DNA of 61,234 nucleotides, from NCBI RefSeq assembly GCF_003046625.1, contig NZ_QAAD01000014.1, forward strand, positions 39,489 through 100,722, given 5' to 3'. Below, piece by piece: positions 27,107-37,102 of this stretch. Made by a program: the position numbers and the translations under genes. Below the pieces are notes generated by a model that was not told the DNA's origin, searched no databases, and saw nothing but the letters and a program-made list of their open reading frames with translations. Numbering within the stretch: position 1 is the stretch's first letter; each line of letters begins with the position of its first letter. This stretch comes from Mangrovibacterium marinum. Its GTDB lineage: Bacteria > Bacteroidota > Bacteroidia > Bacteroidales > Prolixibacteraceae.

Positions 27107-27213
27107 TCCAAGACGCCATCAGCTCATAAGAAGGTCGTTCGATCAATGCCAAAAACTTGGGAACCGGTTGGCCTGGTTTTATCGAGGCCTCCATCAAACG
27201 AAAAGCTTCCTGC

Positions 27214-27282
27214 AATCCCGGAGGGATGCTAATTGGGTAGCATAACGACGACAGGGGCGAAATTCCGTCCCGTACGGGACGG
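27214..27282 (+). repeat. REP-like intergenic element, copy B
   Basis: AATCCCGGAGGGATG (27214-27228), TTGGGTAG (27233-27240) and the palindrome CCGTCCCGTACGGGACGG (27265-27282) occur in the same order and similar spacing as in the minus-strand element at 1-70. The modules GTGCTACCCAAAT (27305-27317) and AAATGGCTAAAGCCATTG (27436-27453) further right are reverse complements of 271-283 and 252-269. Confidence 0.75.
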
Positions 27283-27461
27283 GAGAATCTTCGTGTTGCC
27301 TTTGGTGCTACCCAAATTATACCGTTTTACAGGCTAATTTATGCTATGAAATAGGACGGTATAATGCCGATAGACTGAAAAAGAAGCATTGTACTGAAGT
27401 GATACGATGCGATACTTTTGAAGCTAATCGGTATTAAATGGCTAAAGCCATTGTTGAAAAA

Positions 27462-27497
27462 TGAAAACCCGTCCGGTAGGACAAAGATCCGAGTTGA
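27462..27497 (+). repeat. 37-bp direct repeat, copy 2 (36 bp)
   Basis: Identical to 26491-26527 apart from one missing A. The two copies lie 971 bases apart and bracket all the other repeats of this region except the terminator. Confidence 0.85.
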
Positions 27498-27550
27498 TCA
27501 AAAGTTGAAGCGAAGGAATAGGCTCTAAAGCGTCGAAAAAGAAACTTTCG

Positions 27551-27586
27551 CAAAAAAAAAAGGGGACATCGTGTGTGATGCCCCCT
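27551..27586 (-). terminator. Intrinsic terminator of the efflux operon
   Basis: On the minus strand GGGGGCATC pairs with GATGTCCCC across ACACAC and is followed by ten T residues (27561-27552). It lies 35 bases after the stop of the TolC-like gene. Confidence 0.88.
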
Positions 27587-27620
27587 CTTCCGGAAAGTTG
27601 TATTTTCAGTTTTCAAATTC

Positions 27621-29009
27621 TTATTGCCAGCCGCCTCCCAACGCGCGGTAAAGTGTTACCACGGCGGTCAGTTGTTGTAAATGGTCGCTTACATTGTTCA
27701 ATTGGGCTCCGAGGTAACTTTGTTGTGCATTTAGCACTTCGGTATAGGTTGCCGACCCGTAGGTCAACAGCTCTTTGGTATAGTCAACCGATTTTTCCAG
27801 AGCGTTTAGTTGCTTTTTGCGCAGGTCGATCTTGCGTTCTGCTGCCTGGTAGGTGCCCAGCGCATCGGAAACTTCTTGGCCGGCAGTGAGCAAGGTGTTT
27901 TTGAAGTCGGCCAGCGCTACTGCCTGTTGGGCTTTGGCAACTTCGAGCCGTGTTCGGTTTGCTCTTTTGTTGAAAAGCGGAGAGGTTAATCCGCCAACCA
28001 CGTTGGCCATAAGCGAACCGGCATCAAAAAGGTCACTGTATTCGAGTGCTTCCAGTCCGCTCGATGCAGTTAAGGTTACCGAGGGGAAGAAGTAAGCTTT
28101 TGCACTGTTGGTGGTTTCGTAAGCGCTGATGACCGCGTATTCCGCTTGCATTACATCGGGGCGGTTATCGAGCAGTTGCGAGGGAACTCCTACGGTTAAC
28201 TGGCTGTGCACTTGTTGGTCTTCCAGTTTTCCGCGCGTGATGGTTCCGGGTCTACGTCCCAACAGGATGCACAGGCTGTTTTCGGTTGCTTCAATTTGTT
28301 GTTCCAAATCCGGGATGGTCACTTCGGCAGCATAACGGGCAGCTTCACTTTGCACGACTGCGGCACCGGTAACACTTCCATGATCTTTTAATACCTTCAT
28401 TGTTTCAACCAGTTCGGCATTGGTCTTAACGGTTTCTTGTGTGATTACCAGCTGTTGATCCAGTGCCAATAAATTGTAGTAGGCCGTTGCAATGTTGGCA
28501 ATCAGGTTGGTCTGAACTGCTTTGCGGGCAGCATCGGTTCCCAGATAATCGGCATAAGCTGCTTTTTTGGCGCTGTTTAATTTTCCCCAGAAATCGATCT
28601 CCCAGCTGGCCTGAAGGGCAATTTGAGCTGCATTGTACTCGCGGGGCCCCGAGGGGTAGGTCGATTCTGAATTGCGCACGTAAGTGTGGCCGGCTTGAGC
28701 ACTGATGCCCGGAAGCATGCTCTGGCGACTTTGCTTGAAATAGGCTTCGGAGGCTTTTACGCGCTCAATGGCTGCTTGTAGGCTAAGGTTGTTGCTTAGT
28801 CCTTCAGCGATCAGGCTTTTTAGAACCGGATCGTTAAACAGGCTTTCCCAAGCCTCGTTGGCCAGGTTGGTACTATCGGTTTGCGTGGTACCATACAGCC
28901 CTTCGGTGTTTATGCTGCTTCGCTCGTAGTGTCTGCTACTGCTGCACGAAAGCAGCGTAGCAGAAGCTAGCAAGGCGAAGGCCATATTTTTGAGTGAATT
29001 TGTTTTCAT
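27621..29009 (-). CDS. TolC-like outer-membrane efflux lipoprotein (NodT/OprM type)
   Basis: A 462-residue outer-membrane factor. The N-terminus is a lipoprotein signal (LASATLLSCSSSRHY, lipobox Cys about residue 22), as in OprM/NodT proteins. Two internally similar halves of long helices follow, with the recurring motifs LQAAIERVKASEAYFKQSR and LGRRPGTI/PSQLLDNRPDVMQAEY characteristic of the family. It forms the trimeric channel through the outer membrane for the RND pump encoded just upstream. Last gene of the marR-adaptor-pump-channel operon. Confidence 0.93.
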   Translation of the reverse strand: MKTNSLKNMAFALLASATLLSCSSSRHYERSSINTEGLYGTTQTDSTNLANEAWESLFNDPVLKSLIAEGLSNNLSLQAAIERVKASEAYFKQSRQSMLPGISAQAGHTYVRNSESTYPSGPREYNAAQIALQASWEIDFWGKLNSAKKAAYADYLGTDAARKAVQTNLIANIATAYYNLLALDQQLVITQETVKTNAELVETMKVLKDHGSVTGAAVVQSEAARYAAEVTIPDLEQQIEATENSLCILLGRRPGTITRGKLEDQQVHSQLTVGVPSQLLDNRPDVMQAEYAVISAYETTNSAKAYFFPSVTLTASSGLEALEYSDLFDAGSLMANVVGGLTSPLFNKRANRTRLEVAKAQQAVALADFKNTLLTAGQEVSDALGTYQAAERKIDLRKKQLNALEKSVDYTKELLTYGSATYTEVLNAQQSYLGAQLNNVSDHLQQLTAVVTLYRALGGGWQ

Positions 29010-29034
29010 ATCTCGTTCAAATTTTACCCGATTG

Positions 29035-32000
29035 TTAATCCAGGCTATTCATTTCTGATATTTCCTTATTTTCTGGTTTCTTAACTTTTTCCTGTAAAGT
29101 TTGGAATACCACATACATGGCCGGAATGACCAGGATTCCGATCACCGTACCAATCAACATACCACCAATGGCACCGGTCCCGATCGAGCGGTTACCGTTG
29201 GCTCCAACACCGCCACCAATAATCAACGGCATCAAACCTACGATAAAGGCAAATGAGGTCATCAGGATTGGGCGCAGACGGGCCGTTGCTCCTTCAATCG
29301 CTGATTGAACAATGCTCATACCGCCTTGGCGACGCTGAAGGGCAAATTCCACAATCAGGATCGCGTTTTTCGCTAACAGACCAATCAACATGATGAGCGA
29401 AATTTGCAGGTAAATATTGTTTTCAACACCCAACATTCGGGCAAAGATGAATGCACCGGCAATTCCAATAGGTAGTGGCGTGATGATTGAAAGCGGCAAA
29501 ATGTAGCTTTCGTACTGCGCAGCCAGGAAGAAGAATACAAAGATTAAACTCAAGGCGAAAACCACGATGGTTTGGCTACCGGCGGCAATTTCCTCGCGGG
29601 TAATACCCGAGTATTCGTAAGCATAGCCGGTAGGCAAATGCTCGGCAGCAACTTCTTCAATCGCTTGAATGGCATCACCTGTACTGTAGCCCGGATTGGG
29701 GCTACCCGTTACGTTGATTGAGGTATACATATTGAAACGGGTGATGTTTTCCGGTCCGTAAACTCGTGTTAGTTTGATGAACTCGGTAATCGGAGCCATC
29801 TCGCCGCTCGAAGTCCTGATTTTGATGTTGTTCAGGTCTTCCGGGTTACCACGGTACTCCGCTTCCGATTGGAGCATTACGCGGTATTGTTTCCCGAAGC
29901 GGTTAAAGTCGGAGGCGTAATAACCACCAATGTATCCCTGCAAGGTAGACAATACCGTACTTACCTCAATGCCGCTTTGCATACAGCGGGCGGGGTTGAC
30001 ATCAACCATGTACTGCGGGAAGCCGCTGTTGAACGATGTTTGTGCATACTGAATTTCCGGACGTTGGTTCAGGGCAGCCAAAAATCCTCCGGCAGCCTGT
30101 TCAAAATCCTTGATGTCGCCTCCGGTTTTATCTTCCAGCTTCAGCTCGAAACCACCGGTAACACTAAAGCCGGATACCATTGGCGGCGAGAAGATGATAA
30201 CACGGGCATCTTTAATGCCAGCCGTCATGCCGTAAAGCTTGCGGACAATGCTGGTCTGATCCTGTCCGTCTTCTTTGCGCTCGTCAAAGGGAGCCATACT
30301 ACAAATAATCATGGCGTACGAGCTACCCTGACCACCGATAAACGAGTACCCGCCAACCATTGAGCGGCCATCGATTTCGGGGATGGTCGCCAAAATCTGG
30401 TCAACCTGGCGTGCTACTTCCAGTGTTTTTTCAGAAGAAGTTGCCGGCGGCATGGAGATGTCGACAAACACACGGCCGGTATCTTCATCAGGCACAAAAC
30501 CGGTTGGCGTTGTTTTCATCAGGAAAACCAAAACCGCAATAAATGCGACGATTAAGCCAGCTGAAAGCCATTTCCGTTTAATAAAGAAATGGGTTGACTT
30601 CTGATATTTATGGGTCATTGTTTCAAATGCCGTGTTGAATGCCGTGTAGAAGCGCTTCATCAGTCCTTTTTTGTGCTTTTCCTCTTCGTTGTGTGGTTTC
30701 AGGAAAATGGCACAAAGCGCAGGGCTTAAGGTTAAGGCATTGATGGCCGACAGGATGATGGAAACGGTTAGTGTAATCCCGAATTGGCGGTAAAACACCC
30801 CCGTGGTGCCGGTAATAAAGGTAACCGGGATAAATACAGCCGCCATAACCAAGGTGATGGAGATGATGGCAGTGGAGATTTCACTCATCGCCGAGATTGA
30901 CGCCGAGCGGGCATTCTTGGCTCCCTGGTCTAATTTGGCGTGTACCGCTTCAACCACCACAATGGCATCGTCCACCACAATACCGATGGCCAGTACCAGG
31001 GCAAACAAGGTCAGCAGGTTGATGGTAAACCCAAACAGGTTCAGGAAGAAGAAGGTACCAACGATTGAGACCGGAACGGCAATCGCCGGTATCAGCGTAG
31101 CCCGGAAGTCCTGCAGGAAGATAAACACCACGATAAATACCAGGATAAAGGCTTCGAGCAGGGTGTGCAGCACTTTCGAGATCGAGCTGTCCAGGAAGTC
31201 GTTGGTGTTCATTAATATTTGATAATCCACTCCCGGAGGAAAATCCTGGGAGGCATTTTCAATTACTTTTTGACATTCAATGATCACGTCGCGGGCATTG
31301 GAGCCGGCAGCCTGGAAAATGGCCATGGTTACCCCGGGCTTGTTCATTGTTGCTGTCGACATGGCGTAGTTGAGCGCCCCCATTTCAATGCGGGCAACAT
31401 CTTTTAGGCGGAGAATATTTCCGTCAGCATCTGCTTTTATAATGATGTTTTCAAATTCTGCGGGCTCCTTCAGTTTTCCGCTGTAACGCAAAACGTATTC
31501 GAAACTCTGGTCGTTTTGTTGTCCAAAGCGGCCGGGAGCAGCTTCCAGGTTTTGGGCTGAAATTGCTGCGGTAATATCCGATGGCATAAGCTTGTAGCTG
31601 GCCATCACGTCGGGACGCAGCCAAACGCGCATGGAATAGTCCTTGGCACCAAAAACCATGGCTTCACCAACCCCGGTAACCCGTTGGATTTGCGGAAGCA
31701 GGTTGATTTTGGAGTAGTTTTGCAGGAAGGTCTCGTCGAATTCGCCCGAGGGGCTGTAAACCGAAAATACCAGCAACATGTTGTTTTGGCGCTTGCCGGT
31801 AGTAACCCCGGCCCGGGTAACTTCGGAGGGCAACAGGGCATTGGCTTGTGCCACCCGGTTTTGAACGTTTACGGCCGCCATATCGGGGTCGGTACCTTGT
31901 TTGAAGTACACCTCGATGGTTGCCGCTCCTGTGTTACTGGCCGACGAAGTCATGTAGATCATGTCTTCAACGCCGTTAATTTGTTCTTCCAGCGGAATAA

Positions 32001-32184
32001 TTACACTATTCATCACCGTAGCAGCATCGGCACCGGTATAGGTGGCCTGCACACGGATGGTTGGCGGTGCAATATCCGGGTATTGCTCGATGGGGAGCGA
32101 GCTGATGCCCAGCACCCCAAGGATTACGAGTATGATAGAAATGACCGTTGAGAGTACCGGTCTTTCAATAAATTTTCTAAACAT
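29035..32184 (-). CDS. RND multidrug efflux pump (HAE1/AcrB type)
   Basis: A 1049-residue inner-membrane pump with 12 helices in two repeats and two large periplasmic loops. The proton-relay residues are present: the Asp-Asp pair in GIVVDDAIVVVEA (helix 4) and the lysine in GLLAKNAILIVEF (helix 10). The N-terminus MFRKFIERPVLSTVISIILV and YPDIAPPTIRVQATYTGADA are typical of HAE1 pumps. It extrudes hydrophobic or amphiphilic compounds with the adaptor and channel encoded next to it (18-25 base gaps). Confidence 0.96.
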   Translation of the reverse strand: MFRKFIERPVLSTVISIILVILGVLGISSLPIEQYPDIAPPTIRVQATYTGADAATVMNSVIIPLEEQINGVEDMIYMTSSASNTGAATIEVYFKQGTDPDMAAVNVQNRVAQANALLPSEVTRAGVTTGKRQNNMLLVFSVYSPSGEFDETFLQNYSKINLLPQIQRVTGVGEAMVFGAKDYSMRVWLRPDVMASYKLMPSDITAAISAQNLEAAPGRFGQQNDQSFEYVLRYSGKLKEPAEFENIIIKADADGNILRLKDVARIEMGALNYAMSTATMNKPGVTMAIFQAAGSNARDVIIECQKVIENASQDFPPGVDYQILMNTNDFLDSSISKVLHTLLEAFILVFIVVFIFLQDFRATLIPAIAVPVSIVGTFFFLNLFGFTINLLTLFALVLAIGIVVDDAIVVVEAVHAKLDQGAKNARSASISAMSEISTAIISITLVMAAVFIPVTFITGTTGVFYRQFGITLTVSIILSAINALTLSPALCAIFLKPHNEEEKHKKGLMKRFYTAFNTAFETMTHKYQKSTHFFIKRKWLSAGLIVAFIAVLVFLMKTTPTGFVPDEDTGRVFVDISMPPATSSEKTLEVARQVDQILATIPEIDGRSMVGGYSFIGGQGSSYAMIICSMAPFDERKEDGQDQTSIVRKLYGMTAGIKDARVIIFSPPMVSGFSVTGGFELKLEDKTGGDIKDFEQAAGGFLAALNQRPEIQYAQTSFNSGFPQYMVDVNPARCMQSGIEVSTVLSTLQGYIGGYYASDFNRFGKQYRVMLQSEAEYRGNPEDLNNIKIRTSSGEMAPITEFIKLTRVYGPENITRFNMYTSINVTGSPNPGYSTGDAIQAIEEVAAEHLPTGYAYEYSGITREEIAAGSQTIVVFALSLIFVFFFLAAQYESYILPLSIITPLPIGIAGAFIFARMLGVENNIYLQISLIMLIGLLAKNAILIVEFALQRRQGGMSIVQSAIEGATARLRPILMTSFAFIVGLMPLIIGGGVGANGNRSIGTGAIGGMLIGTVIGILVIPAMYVVFQTLQEKVKKPENKEISEMNSLD

Positions 32185-32202
32185 CTTCCTTCTGAATTTA
32201 AA

Positions 32203-33372
32203 TTACTGATTGGAGCTGTTGTTGTCGCCGGTTTGTTGGGGCGTAACATTGGGCTTGATTTCGGTTCCGTCGCGCAGGCTGGTGATGCCTTCAACAACGA
32301 CCTTGTCGCCGATTTTCAATCCGGTAGTAACAATGTAGGCGTCTTTTAGGTTACCTGCGACTACTTCAATCTGCGTGTTTACAACTTTGTTTTCGGCATT
32401 CACTACATACACAAAGTGTTTATTCTGAATTTCGGTTGTTGCTTTTTGCGGAATGACGATGGCATTGTTAAAGTGCTGAGGAATGCGCACAGCACCGCTG
32501 CCTCCGGAGCGTAAGAGCCCTTCGGGGTTTTTAAACGAAGCACGGATGTTAATCGCTCCGGTAGACTGGTCTACAATACCGCTGGCTGTTTCAACCTGCC
32601 CTTTAATGGGGTAAGCCGTGTTGTCGGACAGGATTAGCTCAACAGCCGGAAGGTTTTCCAGTTTTTGTTTGGTGTTCGCTCCTTCCAGATCTTTAGTGAG
32701 TGCTAGAAATTCGGTTTCGTTGGCCGAAAAGTAAGCATACATCGTGGCTGTGTTCGACACTGTTGTCAATGGTTGGGCGCTTGAGCTGCTAACCAGGCTA
32801 CCCACCCGGTAGGGAAAGTTGCCGATAATGCCGTCGGTAGGACTGGCGATCAGCGTGTAGCCCAAATTGGCTTTGGCATTGGCAACATTGGCTTTCGCGT
32901 TGGCCAATTGCGCTTCGGCGGAGGCATAAGCTGCTTTTACCGATTCCAGTTCAAATTCGCTGACAATATTTTTGTCGACCAGCGGTTGCGTTTTTTCAAC
33001 ATTTATTTTTGCCGTAGCCACTTGTGCTTCGGCAACTTTCACCTGCGCTTCTGCCGAGCGTAGTTGTGCCTGAAGGTCGTTGGCATTCAAACGGAACAGG
33101 ATTTGTCCTTTTTTGACAAGGTCGCCTTCATCAACAAAAATCTCTTCGATATAGCCGGCAACGCGCGGGCGGATTTCAACGGTTTGTACACCCTGAAGGG
33201 TGGTTGGGTAATCCTTGTAAAGGGTTGTTTGCTGGGGTTGCAGCTCAATGGCTTTGTATTCCCGTACTTGTCCGGCCATACCGGCACGACCGCCGGTAGA
33301 GTCTGAGCAGGAGTACATCGCTAAAAGGATGGCGATAATACTAAGATGTTTCATTCGAATAATTGTTTTCAT
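32203..33372 (-). CDS. RND efflux periplasmic adaptor (AcrA/MexA type)
   Basis: A 389-residue membrane-fusion lipoprotein: lipobox AMYSCSDS, then YPTTLQGVQTVEIRPRVAGY (lipoyl-like half), a helical hairpin rich in Ala/Lys/Glu (about 105-170), GYTLIASPTDGIIGNFPYRV (second lipoyl half) and beta-barrel and membrane-proximal domains. It bridges the inner-membrane pump and the outer-membrane channel. The ATG at 33372 is used, but the ATG six codons later (33354) would give a more typical signal peptide. It lies 45 bases after marR. Confidence 0.94.
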   Translation of the reverse strand: MKTIIRMKHLSIIAILLAMYSCSDSTGGRAGMAGQVREYKAIELQPQQTTLYKDYPTTLQGVQTVEIRPRVAGYIEEIFVDEGDLVKKGQILFRLNANDLQAQLRSAEAQVKVAEAQVATAKINVEKTQPLVDKNIVSEFELESVKAAYASAEAQLANAKANVANAKANLGYTLIASPTDGIIGNFPYRVGSLVSSSSAQPLTTVSNTATMYAYFSANETEFLALTKDLEGANTKQKLENLPAVELILSDNTAYPIKGQVETASGIVDQSTGAINIRASFKNPEGLLRSGGSGAVRIPQHFNNAIVIPQKATTEIQNKHFVYVVNAENKVVNTQIEVVAGNLKDAYIVTTGLKIGDKVVVEGITSLRDGTEIKPNVTPQQTGDNNSSNQ

Positions 33373-33417
33373 GTTTCTTATCTGTATGATTTTATAATTT
33401 CTAAATAGTAGTATTTG

Positions 33418-33867
33418 TCAACAATTCTCCGCCAAATCGGAAAAACCGGTATTTTGTTGAATTTTCTGGATGACGTTCTCGAAGTGAATTAATTCTTCTT
33501 CAGTAACGCCGTGCAATAGTTCCTGAGATACTTGATCGGAGATTTTTTTGGCATGCTCAAAGACCTCGAATCCTTTTTTAGTTAAAATCAGGTTCTTTTT
33601 TCGTTTGTCTTCCCGGTCCTGCATTCGAACAACGTAGCGTAAATCAATTAAAATGTTTGTTTGACGCATGATCAGTGATTTGTCGCGATAGAAATGGTTT
33701 GCGATATCTTGCTGCGTTAAATCTTCTTTTGCATTGATGAAATGCAGCAGGATAAACTGTTCCATGGATAGCTCGATATCATTTTCTTTAAACGTTGCCA
33801 GCAGTCTTAGCTTGCTCAGGTGCATTGTTTGCCCCATTAAGTATAGAAGTGGTTTTCGCGTGTTCAT
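33418..33867 (-). CDS. MarR family transcriptional regulator
   Basis: A 149-residue winged helix-turn-helix protein: helices ISMEQF-type dimer region, recognition helix region LTQQDIANHFYRDKSLIMRQ, the wing (VVRMQDREDKRKKNLILT, matching the D-x-R-x-x-R/K wing of MarR) and a C-terminal dimer helix. It probably represses its own efflux operon until a toxic ligand binds. A perfect inverted repeat in its promoter (33905-33927) is the likely operator. First gene of the operon. Confidence 0.93.
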   Translation of the reverse strand: MNTRKPLLYLMGQTMHLSKLRLLATFKENDIELSMEQFILLHFINAKEDLTQQDIANHFYRDKSLIMRQTNILIDLRYVVRMQDREDKRKKNLILTKKGFEVFEHAKKISDQVSQELLHGVTEEELIHFENVIQKIQQNTGFSDLAENC

Positions 33868-33890
33868 AGCTTCTTTAGTGCTTTAGGGCA

Positions 33891-33927
33891 CAAATGTAAT
33901 GCAAATTAGTTGCAAAAGTCAACTAAT
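33891..33927 (-). promoter_or_regulatory. Promoter and operator of the efflux operon
   Basis: Operator: ATTAGTTG-N7-CAACTAAT, a perfect 8-bp inverted repeat (33905-33927). On the minus strand TTG (within the operator) is followed, about 21 bases later, by TACATTTG (33898-33891), a good Bacteroidota -7 box. A repressor on the inverted repeat would cover the -33 region. The remaining bases 33928-34039 show nothing further. Confidence 0.75.
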
Positions 33928-34039
33928 CTGATTGTATTAACAAAGAATTAAACTTTTCCGGGCGGTTGTGAGGGGAGGAGACGATAAGTGGTGTTTAGTA
34001 TTGTGTTGTCTATTAGTTTGATATGTTGATCTTTTATAT

Positions 34040-35086
34040 TTATTTTTTGAGATTGATGTTTTTACGTCGTTTTTGCCAAATATCGCGCGCTAATTGTTGC
34101 ATATCGGTTTGCGTATCGCGTTCGTCCACGATTTCAAGTCCCAGTATTGTTTCGATGATATCCTCCATGGTGATCACGCCTTCAGTTCCCCCGTATTCGT
34201 TGACAACCAAGGCAATGTGTTCTTTAGTCAGGAGCAATTTTTCGAAAACTTTTGGAATGCTCAGGTTCTCGTAGCAGGTCACAATGGGGCGCTTTTGACT
34301 GGCGAGTGTAATATCGTTGTTGTCAGCAACTAAGTGTTCCAGAATGTCTTGTTTCAGAATGTAGCCGGTAATTTGGTCCAGGTTATCTTCATAAACCGGA
34401 ATGCGTGAAAACTGCAGATAATTGGGTGTTTGAAAGAATTCGCTTGCCGGAAGGGTCTCTTTGGCGGCGACCAGTACGGTTCGCGGGGTCATGATGTCCT
34501 TCGCTTTAAGGTTTTTTAGTTGAATCAGGTTGATGATGGTTTGACTTTCCAGCTCGTCAAAAACACCTTCTTCGCCCCCCAGCGAAGCCAACATGGCGAC
34601 TTCTTCGCGGCTAACGGTGTCGGAAGTTTGTCCGCGGGAAAAAAATCGCGTTAAAAATTCCGATAGAATCACTAGTGGATAGGTGATAACGATGAACACG
34701 CGGATGACGCGCGCAGCGGGTAGGGCAAGTTTGCGCCAGTACAAGGCACCAAGGGTCTTGGGAATGATTTCAGAAAAAATAAGGATCAGCAAAGTCAGTA
34801 TTGCGCTGATCAGCCCAAAATACACTTCTCCAAACATTTGGGTGGCTTCGGCACCAACACCCGCTGCTCCGATGGTGTGTGCCACGGTATTTAAGCTGAG
34901 GATTGCAGCCAACGGGCGGTCTATATTTTGTTTCACTTTCTTCAGCAAGGCTGCACCAGGCCTGGCTTGTTGTTCCATTAAATAGATGTAAGGTAAGCTC
35001 ACGCTCAGGATGACCGATTCCAGAACAGAGCACAAAAATGAAATGCCGAGAGCAAGCGTTAGGTAGAAAATCAACATTGATGCCAT
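34040..35086 (-). CDS. CNNM/CBS-domain membrane protein (hemolysin C-like family)
   Basis: A 348-residue protein. Residues 1-180 form a CNNM (DUF21) membrane domain with 3-4 helices (MLIFYLTLALGISFLCSVLE, and AAILSLNTVAHTIGAAGVGA, the family's NTVAHT motif). Residues 190-325 carry two CBS domains ending with NEYGGTEGVITMEDIIETIL. The C-terminal transporter-associated (CorC_HlyC) domain is absent, so this is a short member. The family is associated with Mg2+/Co2+ transport or its control, and CBS domains bind adenosyl nucleotides. Divergent from nifH; 398 bases of control DNA lie between them. Confidence 0.9.
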   Translation of the reverse strand: MASMLIFYLTLALGISFLCSVLESVILSVSLPYIYLMEQQARPGAALLKKVKQNIDRPLAAILSLNTVAHTIGAAGVGAEATQMFGEVYFGLISAILTLLILIFSEIIPKTLGALYWRKLALPAARVIRVFIVITYPLVILSEFLTRFFSRGQTSDTVSREEVAMLASLGGEEGVFDELESQTIINLIQLKNLKAKDIMTPRTVLVAAKETLPASEFFQTPNYLQFSRIPVYEDNLDQITGYILKQDILEHLVADNNDITLASQKRPIVTCYENLSIPKVFEKLLLTKEHIALVVNEYGGTEGVITMEDIIETILGLEIVDERDTQTDMQQLARDIWQKRRKNINLKK

Positions 35087-35163
35087 TGGTGAAACGTCTA
35101 AATGATACTTAAAGCTGATAAAATAGATCAGTAAGAGGCGTTATTGCTTTGTTGGATGTCAAA

Positions 35164-35205
35164 AAGGAATATAATCCTTCAATTTTGTGAATCTGACAAA
35201 TTTGT
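35164..35205. promoter_or_regulatory. Palindrome cluster in the CNNM-nifH intergenic region
   Basis: AAGGAATATAATCCTT (35164-35179) is an inverted repeat with 5-bp arms. TTTGT-N7-ACAAA (35184-35200) follows and overlaps the perfect palindrome ACAAATTTGT (35196-35205). Spacing and symmetry suit dimeric regulator sites. Neither matches the NifA upstream sequence TGT-N10-ACA, which I do not find in this gap. Confidence 0.45.
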
Positions 35206-35291
35206 AACCTCCGAATTTGAAGATACCGCTGAAAGCCCAATAAAATAAGGAATTATGCTCTACAACATAGAATGTGTTTGAATAAGCAATT

Positions 35292-36309
<1,018 letters not shown>

Positions 36310-36365
36310 ACCATTCTAAAAAAACTACCCTTTTGTCAACTAACTAAAAATAGGAGAAAACGAAC

Positions 36366-36692
36366 ATGTTAATGATCAGAGCAATTATCCGCCCCGAAAA
36401 GTCGAGCAAAGTACTCACAGCCCTTTTTGAAGCTGGCTACCCTGCGGTAACAAAAATACCGGTTGTCGGTCGCGGTAAGCAAAGAGGTATTAAAATCGGA
36501 GACATCACTTACGATGAGCTGCCTAAGGAAATGCTGGTTGTGGTGTGTAACGACGACGATAAAGAATATGTCATCAAAACCATCATGGATACGGCGATAA
36601 CACAGCCCAAAGGTGCCTTCGGCGACGGAAAAATCTTTGTGCAACCGATCGAGGAAGCCTATACCATCAGTCGCGGAACAAAAGAGTTATAA
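36366..36692 (+). CDS. nifI1: Nitrogenase PII-like regulator NifI1
   Basis: A 108-residue PII-family protein of the NifI1 type. The N-terminal MIRAIIRPEKSSKVLTALFE, the short T-loop region GRGKQRGIKIGDITYDELPK and the C-terminal GAFGDGKIFVQPIEEAYTIS match NifI1; the uridylylated tyrosine context of GlnB/GlnK is missing. With NifI2 it binds the MoFe protein and blocks activity when 2-oxoglutarate is low, that is, when ammonium is available, as shown in methanogens. It sits in the classic position after nifH. AGGAG at 36352-36356 is an unusually clear ribosome binding site for this phylum. Confidence 0.95.
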   Translation: MLMIRAIIRPEKSSKVLTALFEAGYPAVTKIPVVGRGKQRGIKIGDITYDELPKEMLVVVCNDDDKEYVIKTIMDTAITQPKGAFGDGKIFVQPIEEAYTISRGTKEL

Positions 36693-36712
36693 CCCTTTAA
36701 ATTTCCAGGATT

Positions 36713-37087
36713 ATGAAAATGATAATGGCAATCATCCGGATTGATAAAATGAACGAGACCAAGAGTGCTCTTTCCGAAGCCGGAATCACATCGATGACCG
36801 CAACCGGAAAAGTTTTTGGACGAGGAAAAGGCCTTTGGGACGCCAAAGTGCTGGAAGGCGCCAAAAACGACCAGCCCGAAGCCTTGGCCTTGCTCGGCAA
36901 AGAACCCCGACTCAGACCTCAGCGTGTTTTAAACATTGCTGTATCTGACGAAAACGTTCAATTAACAATTGATACGATTATTGAAGTGAACCAGACACCC
37001 GCTGCCGGCGACGGAAAAATCTTTGTGATGTCATTGGGCGATGCCGTTCGGGTCCGCACTGGTGAAACAGGTACAACAATCCTTTGA
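36713..37087 (+). CDS. nifI2: Nitrogenase PII-like regulator NifI2
   Basis: A 124-residue PII-family protein with the longer NifI2 T-loop (GRGKGLWDAKVLEGAKNDQP and following) and the signatures MAIIRIDKMNETKSALSEAG at the N-terminus and PAAGDGKIFVMSLGDAVRVR at the C-terminus. NifI1 and NifI2 form a hetero-oligomer that inhibits nitrogenase post-translationally. It lies 20 bases after nifI1 and 15 before nifD, so it is translated from the nifHI1I2DK message. Confidence 0.95.
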   Translation: MKMIMAIIRIDKMNETKSALSEAGITSMTATGKVFGRGKGLWDAKVLEGAKNDQPEALALLGKEPRLRPQRVLNIAVSDENVQLTIDTIIEVNQTPAAGDGKIFVMSLGDAVRVRTGETGTTIL

Positions 37088-37102
37088 TAAAATTGAAAAG
37101 TT

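Larger units (their letters stand above)
26240..27620. other. Repeat-rich intergenic region
   Basis: About 1.4 kb without a supportable gene. In order it holds a small inverted repeat TGATTC/GAATCA (26262-26278), the first copy of a 37-bp direct repeat, a degenerate 21-bp minisatellite, an AT-rich spacer, a short 19-bp tandem repeat, a REP-like element, a palindrome, the second copy of the 37-bp repeat and the terminator of the efflux operon. Open frames here (26540-26761, 27027-27245) merely follow the repeats. The individual elements are listed separately. Confidence 0.7.
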
